A DNA stretch of 61,244 bases from Lachnospiraceae bacterium (GTDB lineage Bacteria > Bacillota > Clostridia > Lachnospirales > Lachnospiraceae), in assembly GCA_028696165.1 (NCBI GenBank), contig JAQVHQ010000015.1:1-61244 (forward strand). Direction: 5' to 3'. The position numbers and the translations under genes were made by a program. The notes below the pieces were generated by a model. It worked only from the letters and a program-made list of their open reading frames with translations, was not told where the DNA came from and did not search any database. Below, piece by piece: positions 40,748 to 52,400 of the stretch (position 1 is the first letter of the stretch; each line of letters opens with the position of its first letter).

Positions 40748-42064
40748 ATGGAAAATACAATGCTGATTGTAGATGACGGTGAGATAAACCGAGAGGTTTT
40801 AAAAGTACTTTTTTCTGAAAAATATGCAATATTAGAGGCTGAAAGTGCAGAGGAAGCACTGGCAGTTATGGAGATTTGCCAAGGGAATATAGACATTATT
40901 CTTCTGGATTTAGTTATGGGTGGTATGTCAGGATTTGAACTGCTAAAGCAGAGAAATCATCTGGATTATTTCCATAATATTCCGGTGGTCGTAATAACCA
41001 GCAGCGGAGCGATGGAAGACCAGATAAGGGCATTTGATCTGGGAGCAAACGATTTTATCAATAAGCCGTTTGTGCCTGAAATTGTAATCTCCCGAGTTGA
41101 TAATGTGATGGCTTCTCACCAGAGGATGTTATCTATCGAATTAGAAGCGCAGAAACTAAAAGTAAAATCAGAACTTGACCAGATGACCGGTCTGTATAAT
41201 AAGACTACAGCAGAAGTCACTATGAATGAGACCTTAAGAACTTCTTCAGGGAAGCTGGATGCCATGTTGGTAATTGATATAGACAATTTTAAATCAGTCA
41301 ATGATATTTCCGGACATATGGCAGGAGATCATGTGATTCGTATTGTTGCTGATTTGATTTCCAGCCTGTTTCGAAAATCTGATATTGTGGGGAGAATCGG
41401 CGGTGATGAGTTCATTGTTTTGATGGTGGATGTTCCGTCTATGGAAATTGTCCGCTCTAAGGTGAATTCGCTGATTCAGATTATGAAATATAAACCAAAT
41501 CTTACCATACCGGAGAATGTGACATTGAGTATAGGTGTTTCTCATAATGACCGCAGAGTCAGTACTTATTCGGACTTGTTTAAAAAAGCGGATGAGGCGC
41601 TTTATATGGCAAAGGAAGATGGAAAAGCACGTTACCGGGAATACGGTATTACCCCAGTGAATCTGGCACAGGATTTTCGTCCGGCCATTTTACTTATCAG
41701 TCATAACAGAAGTGTCTGCAGTGTTGTAAATGCTATGACCCCGTCTAATGCCAGAATTGTGGAAGCATTGGAAATCGAGTCGCTGGATAAGATTAAACCA
41801 TCGGATATAGAAAAAATATGTCTGGTGTATGCAGATGTATCAGATATTGGCGAATTGGCGGATAATTACTGGAAAGATTTGAAAAAGTATTCATGGATGG
41901 ATGCTTTAGATATCTGTGCTATATGCGAAGAAGGCAATATGCAGCAGTATAGCAGGGCACTTCAGCAGGGCGTGTCGGATATTTTTGCAGCACCACTGGA
42001 CAGCTCATCTTTTAAGCGCAGAACGATGAAAAAGCTGGAGGAATTCAGTCAGCTGGAATCGTAG
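40748..42064 (+). CDS. REC-GGDEF diguanylate cyclase with C-terminal degenerate receiver
   Basis: This 438-residue protein has a receiver (D54 in LLDLVMGGMSG), an intact GGDEF domain (RIGGDEF, about 150-305) and a C-terminal receiver-like domain without a clear acceptor (about 310-438; ends in QQGVSDIFAAPLDSSSFKRR). It should synthesise c-di-GMP when phosphorylated. The same degenerate tail occurs at the end of the 1011-residue protein encoded at 49439, suggesting a shared dimer or docking module. ATG 40748 follows GGAGG by 5 bases; GTG 40736 overlaps the upstream stop and is less likely. Confidence 0.9.
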   Translation: MENTMLIVDDGEINREVLKVLFSEKYAILEAESAEEALAVMEICQGNIDIILLDLVMGGMSGFELLKQRNHLDYFHNIPVVVITSSGAMEDQIRAFDLGANDFINKPFVPEIVISRVDNVMASHQRMLSIELEAQKLKVKSELDQMTGLYNKTTAEVTMNETLRTSSGKLDAMLVIDIDNFKSVNDISGHMAGDHVIRIVADLISSLFRKSDIVGRIGGDEFIVLMVDVPSMEIVRSKVNSLIQIMKYKPNLTIPENVTLSIGVSHNDRRVSTYSDLFKKADEALYMAKEDGKARYREYGITPVNLAQDFRPAILLISHNRSVCSVVNAMTPSNARIVEALEIESLDKIKPSDIEKICLVYADVSDIGELADNYWKDLKKYSWMDALDICAICEEGNMQQYSRALQQGVSDIFAAPLDSSSFKRRTMKKLEEFSQLES

Positions 42065-42104
42065 AGGATTAAACTATCAGGACAAAAGCTTTAGGGAGGA
42101 ATAT

Positions 42105-45100
42105 ATGCATAAGAATAGAATGTTTTTAAGGCGGATAAGGAAAATATTACCTTGCTTTTTGACTTGTCTGTTGTTGATTTCCTGGGTTATGCCAACAGCG
42201 GCTCAAAATACGAGTGTCTCAAGAAAAATCGTAAAGGCTGGATTCTTTTCGGCAGATGGCTATCATAATCAGGATGATGATGGTATGAGAAGTGGTTATG
42301 GATATGATTTCCTTAAAATGGCGGAAAACTATAGCAACTGGAAGTTTAATTTTGTGGGTTACGAGCTTGGCTGGTCTGATATGTTGGATATGCTGGACAG
42401 CGGAGAGATTGATCTGCTTACTTTTGCCCAAAAGAACCCGGAGAGGGAAGAAAAATATGATTTTTCAGATAAACCAATAGGTACCGGAAGCATTATGATA
42501 ACTGTAAAAAAAGGCGATACCCGATACTCTGACATGGATGCAGAAACATGGAATGGTATACGTGTTGGTATTCAGACAGGAGCAACCCATGAGGAAGCTA
42601 TGCAGGAATACGCCAGCAAACAGGGTTTTACTTTTGAGCCGGTTTATTATAATACTCTGGATGAGCTTAAAGAAGCACTTCAGGAAGGAAAAGATATAGA
42701 TGCTGCCATAGGAAGCAGTATGCGTCCTCTGTACAATGAAACTAAAGTAGCCGAGATGGAGCCAATTGATTTCTATGTAATGGTAAAAAAGGGAAATACA
42801 GTTTTATTAAATCAAATTAATGAAGCCATTTCTCAGATGGATATGAATTCGCCAAGCTGGCGTACAGAACTGAAGGACAAATATTTTGCCAATACAGACG
42901 AAGAAGAATTCATGTTTACGCAGGATTCTAAAGCGTATCTTGAACAGTTAAAAGAGGATAAAAAAGTATTTACGGTCGTTACAAATCCGGATTTAGCACC
43001 TTATTCTTATTTTGAAGATGGACAGGCAAAAGGTATAGCACCGCAGGTATTTAAGCGTATTGCAGATTCTATTGGCCTTGAATATCAGATGTATTCTTTT
43101 GATACTTATGAAGAATATAATGCATTTGTTCGGGAAGGGAAGGCAGATATTGATTTAACCTGTTTTAGGGATTATGGCCTGGCGGCGGATCATGGGGTAG
43201 ATTTATCCAGTGCGTATCTGACCACGTCACTTGCGATGCTGACACTAGACACTTATGATGGCAATTTATCCAGTATTGCGGAATTAAAATCAGTGGGACA
43301 CAATACCACCTACACTGACGAACTGTTAGATACAGTGAAAAGTGAGTATTATGATACCCATGGAGAATGTGTTGACGCAGTATTAGAGGGTAAGGTGGAT
43401 GCGACCTATCTATATACATACACTGCCCAGAAAGCAGTGGAAGAAGATGTGAAGAATCGTCTGATGTACAGCATCATGCCGGAATATACGGTGGAACTTG
43501 CCTTTGGTGTGCAGGAAGATGAAGATTACCGTCTCATGGAAATATTAAATGAAGGTATTCGCTGTATCAAAGGTACTTATATACAGCATGTGATTCAAAA
43601 TGAAATTTCAGATATAGCAGAGAAAGATTCGGTAATATCGCTTATTTATGACTATCCGGAACTGTCACTTGGAATCTTAGGTGCATTTATTGTGACCTTA
43701 TTTATAATTGGAGTTTTTGTGTTTAGAAGTGTCAATGAAAAGAAAAGGCAGCAGCAGGCAAAAGAACTTTCCCGCTTTATGGGATATGTCTGTGAGGCTA
43801 ATGAAACAGTTTTAGAAGTCAATCTGGACAAGTCCACTTGTCTGCTCCACAGCATGGAGAATGGCATATTAATCAGCAGAGATGCTTCATATATGATCGG
43901 ACAATTTCAAAATATTGATGAAATCATGCATCCGGATGACTTTAAACGTTTGAAGAAAGAACTTCAGGTGGAGAATATTTTTGATATATTTACAAAACAA
44001 AAGAACGGGTTGTATTTTGAAGCCCGCGGGAAAGACAAAGATGGAGAGTACTGTTGGTATTCTTATACGATTCGTGTAATACCGAAGGACAGAAATCACC
44101 CCAATAATTTTATACTGTTTAAGAAAAATATTAATCAGGCAAAACTGGAGGAAGAACGTCAGAGACAGATGCTTGAAGATGCTCTTGAGACTGCTAAAAG
44201 TGCCAGCACGGCCAAAGGCCAGTTCTTATCGCGGATGAGTCATGAGATACGAACTCCATTAAATGCAGTGATTGGTTATATGGACATTGCCAAGGACAGT
44301 GGGGATAATGCTGCCAAGATGATGCATTGTGTGGAGAACAGTGACTTAGCGGCAAGACATCTGCTGAATATCATCAATGATGTACTGGATATTTCTTCTA
44401 TAGAGAGCGGTAAGATGAAGATTGCTGATGAAGAATTTGATTTGAAAAAGCAGCTCACAACAATTACCACATTGTTCTATAATCAGGCTAAGGAGAAGAA
44501 AATACATTTTGATGTACAGTTGCAGGGCGTGACACAGGAATGGGTAGTGGGAGATGGTCTGCGCGTGAATCAGATTCTTATGAATCTGTTGTCAAATGCC
44601 ATGAAATTTACTCCTGAAGATGGAAGTATTATACTGAAAGTAACACAGTTAAATCAGGAAGAAAAAAGAATTTTTATGAGTTTTGAAGTCAGCGATACCG
44701 GAATTGGTATGTCTGAAGAATATCAGAAACGTCTATTTAAGCCTTTTGAGCAGGAGAGCGCTATGACGGCTCAAAAATATGGTGGAAGTGGTCTGGGACT
44801 TTCAATTACTTATAATCTGATTCAGATGATGGGCGGCTCCATATCTGTGAAGAGTCAGGAAGGTCAGGGTACTACGTTTAAGGTATCGCTTCATTTTGGA
44901 AAATCTGTTAAGAATCATGAAACAGTTATAACTCATCAGGATTATTCTCATCTGAGAGCCTTAATCGTGGATGATGAAGACAGCAGCTGTGAATATATGA
45001 AAGCCCTGCTTAAACGCTGCAAGATTAAAAGTGATGTGGTAAAAGATGGAGAAGCTGCCATACGCCAGATTCTGAGACGTCAGGGGAGCAATTACGGGTA

Positions 45101-45770
45101 TGATTTATGTCTTATGGACTGGAATATGCCTGGTATGAATGGTATAGAAGTAGCTAAACAGATTCGTGAGCAGTGTGATTTGAATCTTCCAATTATTATA
45201 GCAACAGCTTATGATGTGACAGACTGTGAGGAACAGGCGAAGTCGGTGGGGGTCAATAAGGTGATTGCAAAACCATTATTCCAGTCAACGTTGTTTGATC
45301 TTTTAGTATCGACCTACGGAAAATATGAACCAGAGGAATCTAAGGAACAGAATATTGCCAATCTAAAGGGCATGCATGTACTTCTTGCAGAAGACAACCC
45401 TATGAATATGGAAATCGCGGTGGATATCTTGTCAAAAAATGGTATGATAGTGGAAGAAGCAGAAGATGGGAAGATTGTTTATGAAAAATTCCTGCAGGCA
45501 CCTGCAGGTACCTATGATGTGATTTTGATGGATATTCAGATGCCGATTATGGACGGTTATCAGGCGACGGCAGCTATTCGGGCAAGTGCTAATCCACAGG
45601 CGGCTGTAATTCCGATTATTGCCATGACCGCCAATGCATTTGCAGAAGATGTGACAGCAGCACTTGCAAGTGGAATGAATGGACATATATCAAAACCAAT
45701 TGATTATGATAAGTTGTTCTCGGTATTGAATAAAGTATCAAAAACAGAAGAAAAAGTAAATCAGGAGTAG
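42105..45770 (+). CDS. BvgS-like hybrid kinase with two solute-binding domains (first)
   Basis: This 1221-residue protein has a signal peptide (cleaved near TAAQ), two periplasmic-type family 3 solute-binding domains (about 35-265 and 285-500) and a membrane helix (LSLGILGAFIVTLFIIGVFVF). A PAS-like domain follows (about 565-690), then HisKA (H713 in SHEIRTPLNAV), HATPase and two receivers (D1005 in LMDWNMPG, D1143 in LMDIQMPIMDG). The twin Venus-flytrap inputs suggest sensing of an amino acid or similar small molecule outside the cell. There is no Hpt in the protein; a separate Hpt is encoded next. The start follows AGGGAGG. Confidence 0.93.
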   Translation: MHKNRMFLRRIRKILPCFLTCLLLISWVMPTAAQNTSVSRKIVKAGFFSADGYHNQDDDGMRSGYGYDFLKMAENYSNWKFNFVGYELGWSDMLDMLDSGEIDLLTFAQKNPEREEKYDFSDKPIGTGSIMITVKKGDTRYSDMDAETWNGIRVGIQTGATHEEAMQEYASKQGFTFEPVYYNTLDELKEALQEGKDIDAAIGSSMRPLYNETKVAEMEPIDFYVMVKKGNTVLLNQINEAISQMDMNSPSWRTELKDKYFANTDEEEFMFTQDSKAYLEQLKEDKKVFTVVTNPDLAPYSYFEDGQAKGIAPQVFKRIADSIGLEYQMYSFDTYEEYNAFVREGKADIDLTCFRDYGLAADHGVDLSSAYLTTSLAMLTLDTYDGNLSSIAELKSVGHNTTYTDELLDTVKSEYYDTHGECVDAVLEGKVDATYLYTYTAQKAVEEDVKNRLMYSIMPEYTVELAFGVQEDEDYRLMEILNEGIRCIKGTYIQHVIQNEISDIAEKDSVISLIYDYPELSLGILGAFIVTLFIIGVFVFRSVNEKKRQQQAKELSRFMGYVCEANETVLEVNLDKSTCLLHSMENGILISRDASYMIGQFQNIDEIMHPDDFKRLKKELQVENIFDIFTKQKNGLYFEARGKDKDGEYCWYSYTIRVIPKDRNHPNNFILFKKNINQAKLEEERQRQMLEDALETAKSASTAKGQFLSRMSHEIRTPLNAVIGYMDIAKDSGDNAAKMMHCVENSDLAARHLLNIINDVLDISSIESGKMKIADEEFDLKKQLTTITTLFYNQAKEKKIHFDVQLQGVTQEWVVGDGLRVNQILMNLLSNAMKFTPEDGSIILKVTQLNQEEKRIFMSFEVSDTGIGMSEEYQKRLFKPFEQESAMTAQKYGGSGLGLSITYNLIQMMGGSISVKSQEGQGTTFKVSLHFGKSVKNHETVITHQDYSHLRALIVDDEDSSCEYMKALLKRCKIKSDVVKDGEAAIRQILRRQGSNYGYDLCLMDWNMPGMNGIEVAKQIREQCDLNLPIIIATAYDVTDCEEQAKSVGVNKVIAKPLFQSTLFDLLVSTYGKYEPEESKEQNIANLKGMHVLLAEDNPMNMEIAVDILSKNGMIVEEAEDGKIVYEKFLQAPAGTYDVILMDIQMPIMDGYQATAAIRASANPQAAVIPIIAMTANAFAEDVTAALASGMNGHISKPIDYDKLFSVLNKVSKTEEKVNQE

Positions 45771-45824
45771 TTAGATATAAGAATATTTAAATAGGTAGAA
45801 GAGATAAAGGTGGAGGGAATAAAT

Positions 45825-46178
45825 ATGAATGCAGATTTATTAGAAAAATTAGAGGATATGGGAGCCGAAGTGGAAGATACGCTGGATCGTCTGATGGGAG
45901 ATGAAGAACTGTATCTGGAATATCTGGAGAAATTTCCGGAGAATCAAAATATTATAGAACTGCGTAAAGCAGTAGATGCCGGTGACTGTGATAAGGCGAT
46001 GAAAGAAGTTCATACATTAAAAGGAGTTGCCTTAAACCTGGGTCTGCTTCCCCTGGTAGATGTGTGTATGGATATGCTGCTTGACTTTAGGGCTGGAGAA
46101 AATGATAAAGCTATGTCACAGATGGATGCGGTAGAAGAGGCATTTCATGAATGGGCTGAGGCAATGAAAGAGGCGTAG
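45825..46178 (+). CDS. Stand-alone Hpt phosphotransfer protein
   Basis: This 117-residue four-helix Hpt protein has the phospho-histidine H63 in VHTLKGVALNLG. It lies between two BvgS-like kinases that lack Hpt and should shuttle phosphate from their receivers to the response regulators in the cluster. ATG 45825 is 7 bases from GGAGGG. The next gene starts 2 bases after its stop, so translation is likely coupled. Confidence 0.93.
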   Translation: MNADLLEKLEDMGAEVEDTLDRLMGDEELYLEYLEKFPENQNIIELRKAVDAGDCDKAMKEVHTLKGVALNLGLLPLVDVCMDMLLDFRAGENDKAMSQMDAVEEAFHEWAEAMKEA

Positions 46179-46180
46179 AT

Positions 46181-49100
46181 ATGGTGAGGGAGAAAAAGAA
46201 ACAGTGCACAAAACAGGCAGCTGTTCTGTGTGTGCTGCTTATGATATGCGTTCTGACATCTTTAATGCCTGCATATGTATGGGGTGCAGACCAGACAGAG
46301 GTGACTGAAGCAGCAGATAAGACAGGTGAAACAGTCAGGGTTGGGTATTATCCGGTAGCAAATTATCAGGACAGCGCAGAGGATGGTTCTTACAGTGGAT
46401 TTGGTTATGACTATTATATGCAGATACAAAAATATACACATTGGAATTATGAATTTATAGAGGCCAGTTATGCAGACTGTCTTAAGATGCTTCTAAGCGG
46501 TGAGATTGATATGATGGGTGGAATTGTGAAAACTGAAGCACGAAGCCGGCAGATGCTGTTTTCGGACTCATCTGTAAGCAATACACAGAATAAACTTTAC
46601 TGCAGAGAAGATGCACCATTGTATTATGAAGACTATGAAGCGTTTGACGGTTGTAAGGTTGCACTGTTAAAGGGGAGTCTGCATGATGAACTGGATGAGT
46701 ATTGCGCTGCACACAATTTTAAGGTAGATGTAGTGGAGTATGAATCCATGCAGGAATCGGAAGAGGCCTTGTTAAATAAAGACGTAGACATGGTGTTTGC
46801 CACCAGTATCAGTGATCAGGGGGATACCAAGATTGTAGCACGACTAAAGAAAATTCCTCTTTATCATGTAGTAAATAAAGATAAACCGCAGATAATGCAG
46901 GAATTGGACAATGCCCTGCAAAAGATTGTAGACAGTAATCCAAACTTCTATACTCAGATGTCTGAAAAGTACATGGTAAGAGGAGCCAATGCGACTGCAA
47001 CCTTTACCAAAGAAGAGAGTGAGTATATAAATACGCAGAAAAAAATCTATGTAATCATGAATTCCAGCTGGGCACCTATCTCCTGGTATGATACTAAGAC
47101 CGGAGAATTTAAGGGGATTGCAAAGGATGTACTTGATAATGTAGAAATTTACAGTGGTATTAAGTTTGAGTATTATACAGAGGATGAATTCAATAAAAAG
47201 GCGGCAGAAAATCCAGACATGATTAACAATGTGCTGGCTGTTCTTGCAGATGATAATACCTGGGCAGTGAATCAGAATGTAATGATGAGTAATCATATTG
47301 TAGATGCATCCGTAGTCCGGGTAACAAAAAGGAGCGCAAATCAGTCAGAACATAATAAGGATGAAATGATTGCTTTGCCTAAGGGATTTTATATCAGCTG
47401 GTGTATGCGCAATGATTTCAGTGAAGATCAAGTAGTTTACTATGATACTGTAGGAGCGTGTCTGGATGCAATAAATGAAGGTAAAGCTGATGCAACTTAT
47501 GTAAATGAACTGGTTGCAACATATTATTTGTCCATGTTGGAGTATAGTGATTTATTTGCCACAGCAAATTCAGGTTATAATGAAGACGTTGCTTTCGCAG
47601 TTAATAAAGATGCAGATGTACCACTATTGGCAGTAATTGACAAGGCGCTCTTGTGTATTGATTCAGACAAGCTGGATCAGATTATTATTCAGAATTCTAT
47701 TGCTGATTCTAAGATATCTATCCGCGGACTTTATTATTCAAGCCCTACTTTAGTTTTAGGCGCTGTAGTGATAGCAGTAATACTGCTTGCCGGTATTATA
47801 TTTGCTGTCTATATCACTGTTACCAGACGTAAAAGATTAAATTTTGAGTTGGAAAAAGAATTAGAGACCAGTAATGCCAGAACAGAATTTTTCATGATGA
47901 TAAGCCATGAGGTAAGAACTCCGCTTAATGCGATTGTAGGTTATCTAAATCTAATGGAAGAAGAATGCCGGAAGAATGGCATGGGATTAGAGTACTTAAA
48001 TCGTTCGATGGCGGCCGCAAAGCAGCTGACAGCTATATCGGAAGATATGCTGGACTATACACGGATCTCGTCTAATTCCACAACTTTGCGGGAAGAATTA
48101 ATGGACATGAAGGAAGTAGTCCGTGACGTGGAACAGAATATATCTGTGGGAGCTGCAAAAAAGGAGATTAACTTTGAGTTTTCAATTTCAGATATTAATC
48201 ATGAGTTTATCCTGGGAGACAAGCTTAGAATTACTCAAATTATGCAGAATCTGTTGTCAAATGCTGTGAAATTTACAGATGCAGGAGGCACGGTACAGGC
48301 AAAAGTTTCTCAGAGAGAGCTGGATGATGATTATCTGGAACTGGAATTTATGGCAAAGGATACAGGAAAGGGAATGTCAAAAGATTTCCTGGAAAAAGTA
48401 TGCACACCGTTTAATCAGAGTGATAAAGCATATTCAAGGACACATGGAGGTTTAGGTTTAGGACTCTATCTGACAAAGTACTATCTTGAAGCCATGCATG
48501 GAAGTATGGATGTGGACAGCACCCTGGGCAGTGGCAGTACTTTTGTAATTCATATTCCTCTGAAGAAGGCCCACAGTGAACAGATTTTAAATGAAAATAT
48601 TAGTTTCTCTCATGTACGTGTTCTTATCGGTGGCGAGAATTCAGAAGATAATGGACAATTAAAAGAACTTTTGAAAAGATTAAAGATAAAAAGTGATATG
48701 GTTACCTCAAAAGAGCAGTTTACGAAAAGAATCCGTTCCAGATTAGGCGGGCCGTATGAATACAAATTATGTATACTGGACGAATCATTTTTAAAGGAAG
48801 ATCTTGAACTTTTGCATACGATAGAAAATGATTTTGATAATCCACCGGTAATTTTTGTCATGACACAAAATCTGGATAAGATGGATATTTATGAAGTGGA
48901 TGAGAGAATTGCCCAGGTACTCTATAAGCCAATTTTTCAGTCTGTACTTTTTGACGCGGTATTAAATACCTTTGGGGAATATCGTGTGGAAAAGGAAGAA
49001 GAACTGCAGGATTTCTCAGGACTGCATGCTATGATTGCGGAGGATAATTCAGTAAATGCAGACATTTTGATGCGTGTTCTAAAACACGTGAATATGGATG

Positions 49101-49414
49101 CAACAATTTATGAAAATGGAAAGAAAGCTGTTGATGCTTTTGAGCAGGAACCGAATAAATTTGATATTATCTTCATGGATATTCAGATGCCGGTGATGAA
49201 TGGATACGAGGCAACAGCCCAGATAAGAAAATCCGCTCATACATATGGCGAAAAGATACCGATAGTGGCAGTCAGTGCGAATGCATTCCCGGAGGATATA
49301 GAAAAATCTCTGAGTACAGGAATGAACGAGCATCTGTCAAAACCAATCAGCGGCAAAGTGTTATATCAGGTTATACAGAAATACTGTGTGGATAAAAGCT
49401 TCGGAGATAAATAA
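46181..49414 (+). CDS. BvgS-like hybrid kinase with two solute-binding domains (second)
   Basis: This 1077-residue kinase has a signal peptide (cleaved near VWGA), two solute-binding domains (about 45-265, 280-500), a membrane helix (LVLGAVVIAVILLAGIIFAVYI) and HisKA with H576 in SHEVRTPLNA, followed by HATPase. Unlike its two paralogues it lacks the PAS-like domain between membrane and HisKA. The first receiver (about 805-930) has lost the acidic pair (VRVLIGGENSED) and is degenerate. The second is intact (D1000 in FMDIQMPVMNG). Start at the only good ATG, 2 bases after the Hpt gene. Confidence 0.92.
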   Translation: MVREKKKQCTKQAAVLCVLLMICVLTSLMPAYVWGADQTEVTEAADKTGETVRVGYYPVANYQDSAEDGSYSGFGYDYYMQIQKYTHWNYEFIEASYADCLKMLLSGEIDMMGGIVKTEARSRQMLFSDSSVSNTQNKLYCREDAPLYYEDYEAFDGCKVALLKGSLHDELDEYCAAHNFKVDVVEYESMQESEEALLNKDVDMVFATSISDQGDTKIVARLKKIPLYHVVNKDKPQIMQELDNALQKIVDSNPNFYTQMSEKYMVRGANATATFTKEESEYINTQKKIYVIMNSSWAPISWYDTKTGEFKGIAKDVLDNVEIYSGIKFEYYTEDEFNKKAAENPDMINNVLAVLADDNTWAVNQNVMMSNHIVDASVVRVTKRSANQSEHNKDEMIALPKGFYISWCMRNDFSEDQVVYYDTVGACLDAINEGKADATYVNELVATYYLSMLEYSDLFATANSGYNEDVAFAVNKDADVPLLAVIDKALLCIDSDKLDQIIIQNSIADSKISIRGLYYSSPTLVLGAVVIAVILLAGIIFAVYITVTRRKRLNFELEKELETSNARTEFFMMISHEVRTPLNAIVGYLNLMEEECRKNGMGLEYLNRSMAAAKQLTAISEDMLDYTRISSNSTTLREELMDMKEVVRDVEQNISVGAAKKEINFEFSISDINHEFILGDKLRITQIMQNLLSNAVKFTDAGGTVQAKVSQRELDDDYLELEFMAKDTGKGMSKDFLEKVCTPFNQSDKAYSRTHGGLGLGLYLTKYYLEAMHGSMDVDSTLGSGSTFVIHIPLKKAHSEQILNENISFSHVRVLIGGENSEDNGQLKELLKRLKIKSDMVTSKEQFTKRIRSRLGGPYEYKLCILDESFLKEDLELLHTIENDFDNPPVIFVMTQNLDKMDIYEVDERIAQVLYKPIFQSVLFDAVLNTFGEYRVEKEEELQDFSGLHAMIAEDNSVNADILMRVLKHVNMDATIYENGKKAVDAFEQEPNKFDIIFMDIQMPVMNGYEATAQIRKSAHTYGEKIPIVAVSANAFPEDIEKSLSTGMNEHLSKPISGKVLYQVIQKYCVDKSFGDK

Positions 49415-49438
49415 TCACAGTGAGAAAGGTCTTACAAA

Positions 49439-52400
49439 ATGAAAGAAAAGCAAAAGATTTTAATTATAGAAGACGAAGTGGTTAATCGTCGTATTTTAAA
49501 GAAAATACTAGAAGAAGATTATGAACTGCTTGAAGCTGATAATGGTGCAGCAGGCTGGGATATACTTCGGGGAGAAAACAGTGGTGATGTGGATGCTGTA
49601 CTGCTTGATCTTGTTATGCCTGTTATGGATGGATTTGAAGTATTAGACAGGATGCGAAAAGCATCTATGGCAGAGATGCCGGTTATCGTAATGACAGGAG
49701 AGACCGACCAAAAGGCCGAACAAAATGCACTGGAAGCCGGTGCATGGGATTTTGTAACAAAACCATATAATCCAAGAGTATTAAAAAGCCGTCTTCGCAA
49801 TGCTATTGCACGAAGACAGGTATCTGTATATGAAAAAATGCAGAAAATGGCAGCGCATGATCCATTGACAGGACTTCATAATCGAGCACGAATGTTCGCA
49901 AAGACGCGACAGATGATTGATGAACATCCGGGAGAAAAATTTTTGTTCCTAAAGGTGGATATTGACCGTTTTGCCTTATATAATGCTGCATTTGGAGAAG
50001 AAGAAGGGGATAAATTACTCTGCTTTCTCGCCGGACTATTTAGAAATATGGCACAAAAGTATGAACTGATTACCTTTGGCAGGATGAATGCAGATGTATT
50101 TTGTGCCTGTGTACGGCATAATGGTAATACAGAAATACTGGAGCGTGCAGTGGAAGAAGTACAAAAGAAACTGGCATCTTATCGAAGCAATTATCTTTTG
50201 GAAATATCCGTAGGCGTTTATCTGATTGATGAACCTTCTTTGAGTGTGGAAGAATTCTATCTTCGTGCGTCCATGGCGGGACAGAAGTGTAAGAGCCAGT
50301 ATGGAAAGCATATAAGTTATTATGATGAAGATTATCGAAGACATGCGGCAGAAGAACTGCTCATTGCAAATGAGATGAAACATGCGCTGGAAGATAATCA
50401 GTTTGTAGTGTATCTGCAGCCCAAAGTGAACCTTACCAGCGATAAAGCGTGTGGTGCTGAAGCTTTAGTTCGCTGGCTGCATCCAGAGAAAGGGCTGGTG
50501 TCTCCGGGGATATTTATACCGGTATTTGAAAGAAATGGATTTATTGCCCAGTTAGATTATTATGTGTGGGAGCAGACCTGTAAGATGTTAAAAAAGTGGA
50601 CTGAGGGGGGATATCAGGTGTATCCTGTGTCAGTCAATATTTCCAGAATCAGTTTGTATAATCCGGGACTTAAGAATCTGCTGGTAGGTCTGGTGGAGAA
50701 GTACGGAATCGATTATGCACTGCTTCAGCTGGAAATCACAGAGAGTGCATACATGACCAGTCCGGAACTGATGCAGGAGACCATACACTCTCTTCGCATT
50801 GCCGGTTTTACGATTTTAATGGATGATTTTGGAAGCGGTTACTCTTCACTGAATACATTAAAAGATATAGAAGTAGATATCCTGAAGCTGGATATGCAGT
50901 TTCTCCCCAAGGATGATAAAGTCGAAAAAGGCGAAATTATTCTGGCTTCCATGATTAAGATGGCAAACTGGCTAGGGATGCAGGTAATCGTAGAAGGTGT
51001 AGAGACTCGTAAACAACGTGATTTTCTAGAGGGCGCAGGCTGTGAATGTGTGCAGGGATATTATTATTCTAAACCAATTCCACAAGAGGAGTACGAGGCA
51101 GATTATATACAAAAAACGGATAAAGATCAGACTGAAATAAAAGGAGATTATATACAGGATAGTCCCGCACATAATGTGACTATCTTAGTCATCGATGATG
51201 TGGAATCCGACAGAGTGATACTTCAGGAATTCTTTAAAGAGATGTATCATGTGAAACTTTGTGAAAATACGGAAGAAGCGCTGGTATATTTAAAGAATCA
51301 TAAACGGCAGGTTCATCTGATTTTACTGGATAATGTGATGCCGGGCATGAGTGGACTGGACTTCCTGACTTATTGTCAGGATGAACCATCACTGTCATCT
51401 ATTCCTAAGATTATGATAACTGCCAGCAGTCATCCGGAGGATCAGATTAAAGCATTTAAGCAGGGGGCTTATGATTATATTACAAAACCGCTGGTAAAAG
51501 AAATTGTAATGGCGAGAGTGCAGCATGTGATGGAAATCAGTAAACAGTATAGGATTTTCGAAAACTGGGAATATGATTATCGGGATCTTGCGAAGAGAGA
51601 CCTGGCCACCGGCTTGCTTAACAAGACAGCATTTCAGGAGATGGGAATGCGGATGATGACCTCATATCCGGATACAGTCAAGGCTTTACTTATCATAGAC
51701 ATAGACGATTTTAAAAATGTAAATGATAAATATGGCCATCTGGTTGGCGATGAAGTCATTAAGTGTGTGGCGGATGTGTTGGCTAAAGAGTTTAGAAAAT
51801 CAGATCTGGTAGGCAGATTTGGCGGGGATGAATTCATGGTGCTCCTGCCGGGAATGTCAGATCCTGAAACAGCAAGGAAGAAAGCGGAGGATATTATCAA
51901 AACAGTTGCAATAACCGCGGCAAGAGACCATCACGTAAATACAAGTCTGAGCATCGGTATTGCTTTCTCAGAAGAAAAAGATACTTTTGATTCACTTTTT
52001 GGCAGGACAGACGAGGCTGTATATGAAGCTAAGAAAACCGGAAAAAGTAAGGCTGTGATTTTTGGGGAAAAAGTTCCGCCTGTTTTAGATGATGATAAGC
52101 CACTGGTACTTATTTGTGGGGAGGATCCACAGTTATATCCGACTCTGGCATTGTCTTATGGGGAAAGTGCTGCTTTTGCTAATATTAACAGTTTCCAGGG
52201 ATTAAGGAATATGTTTGATAAATATGTAAAACGAATCTGTGCGGTATGTCTGGATATGCAAAAGACAGTGATGCCTGACTCGGATGAGTTTTATCAGTAC
52301 ATTGTTAATCATGGAGGTGGAACCCATATTCCGATTCTGGCTGTGTGTAAAGAGGGTGACATGCAGCATCTTAAGGCTGCATTGGAATTGAATATTCAGG

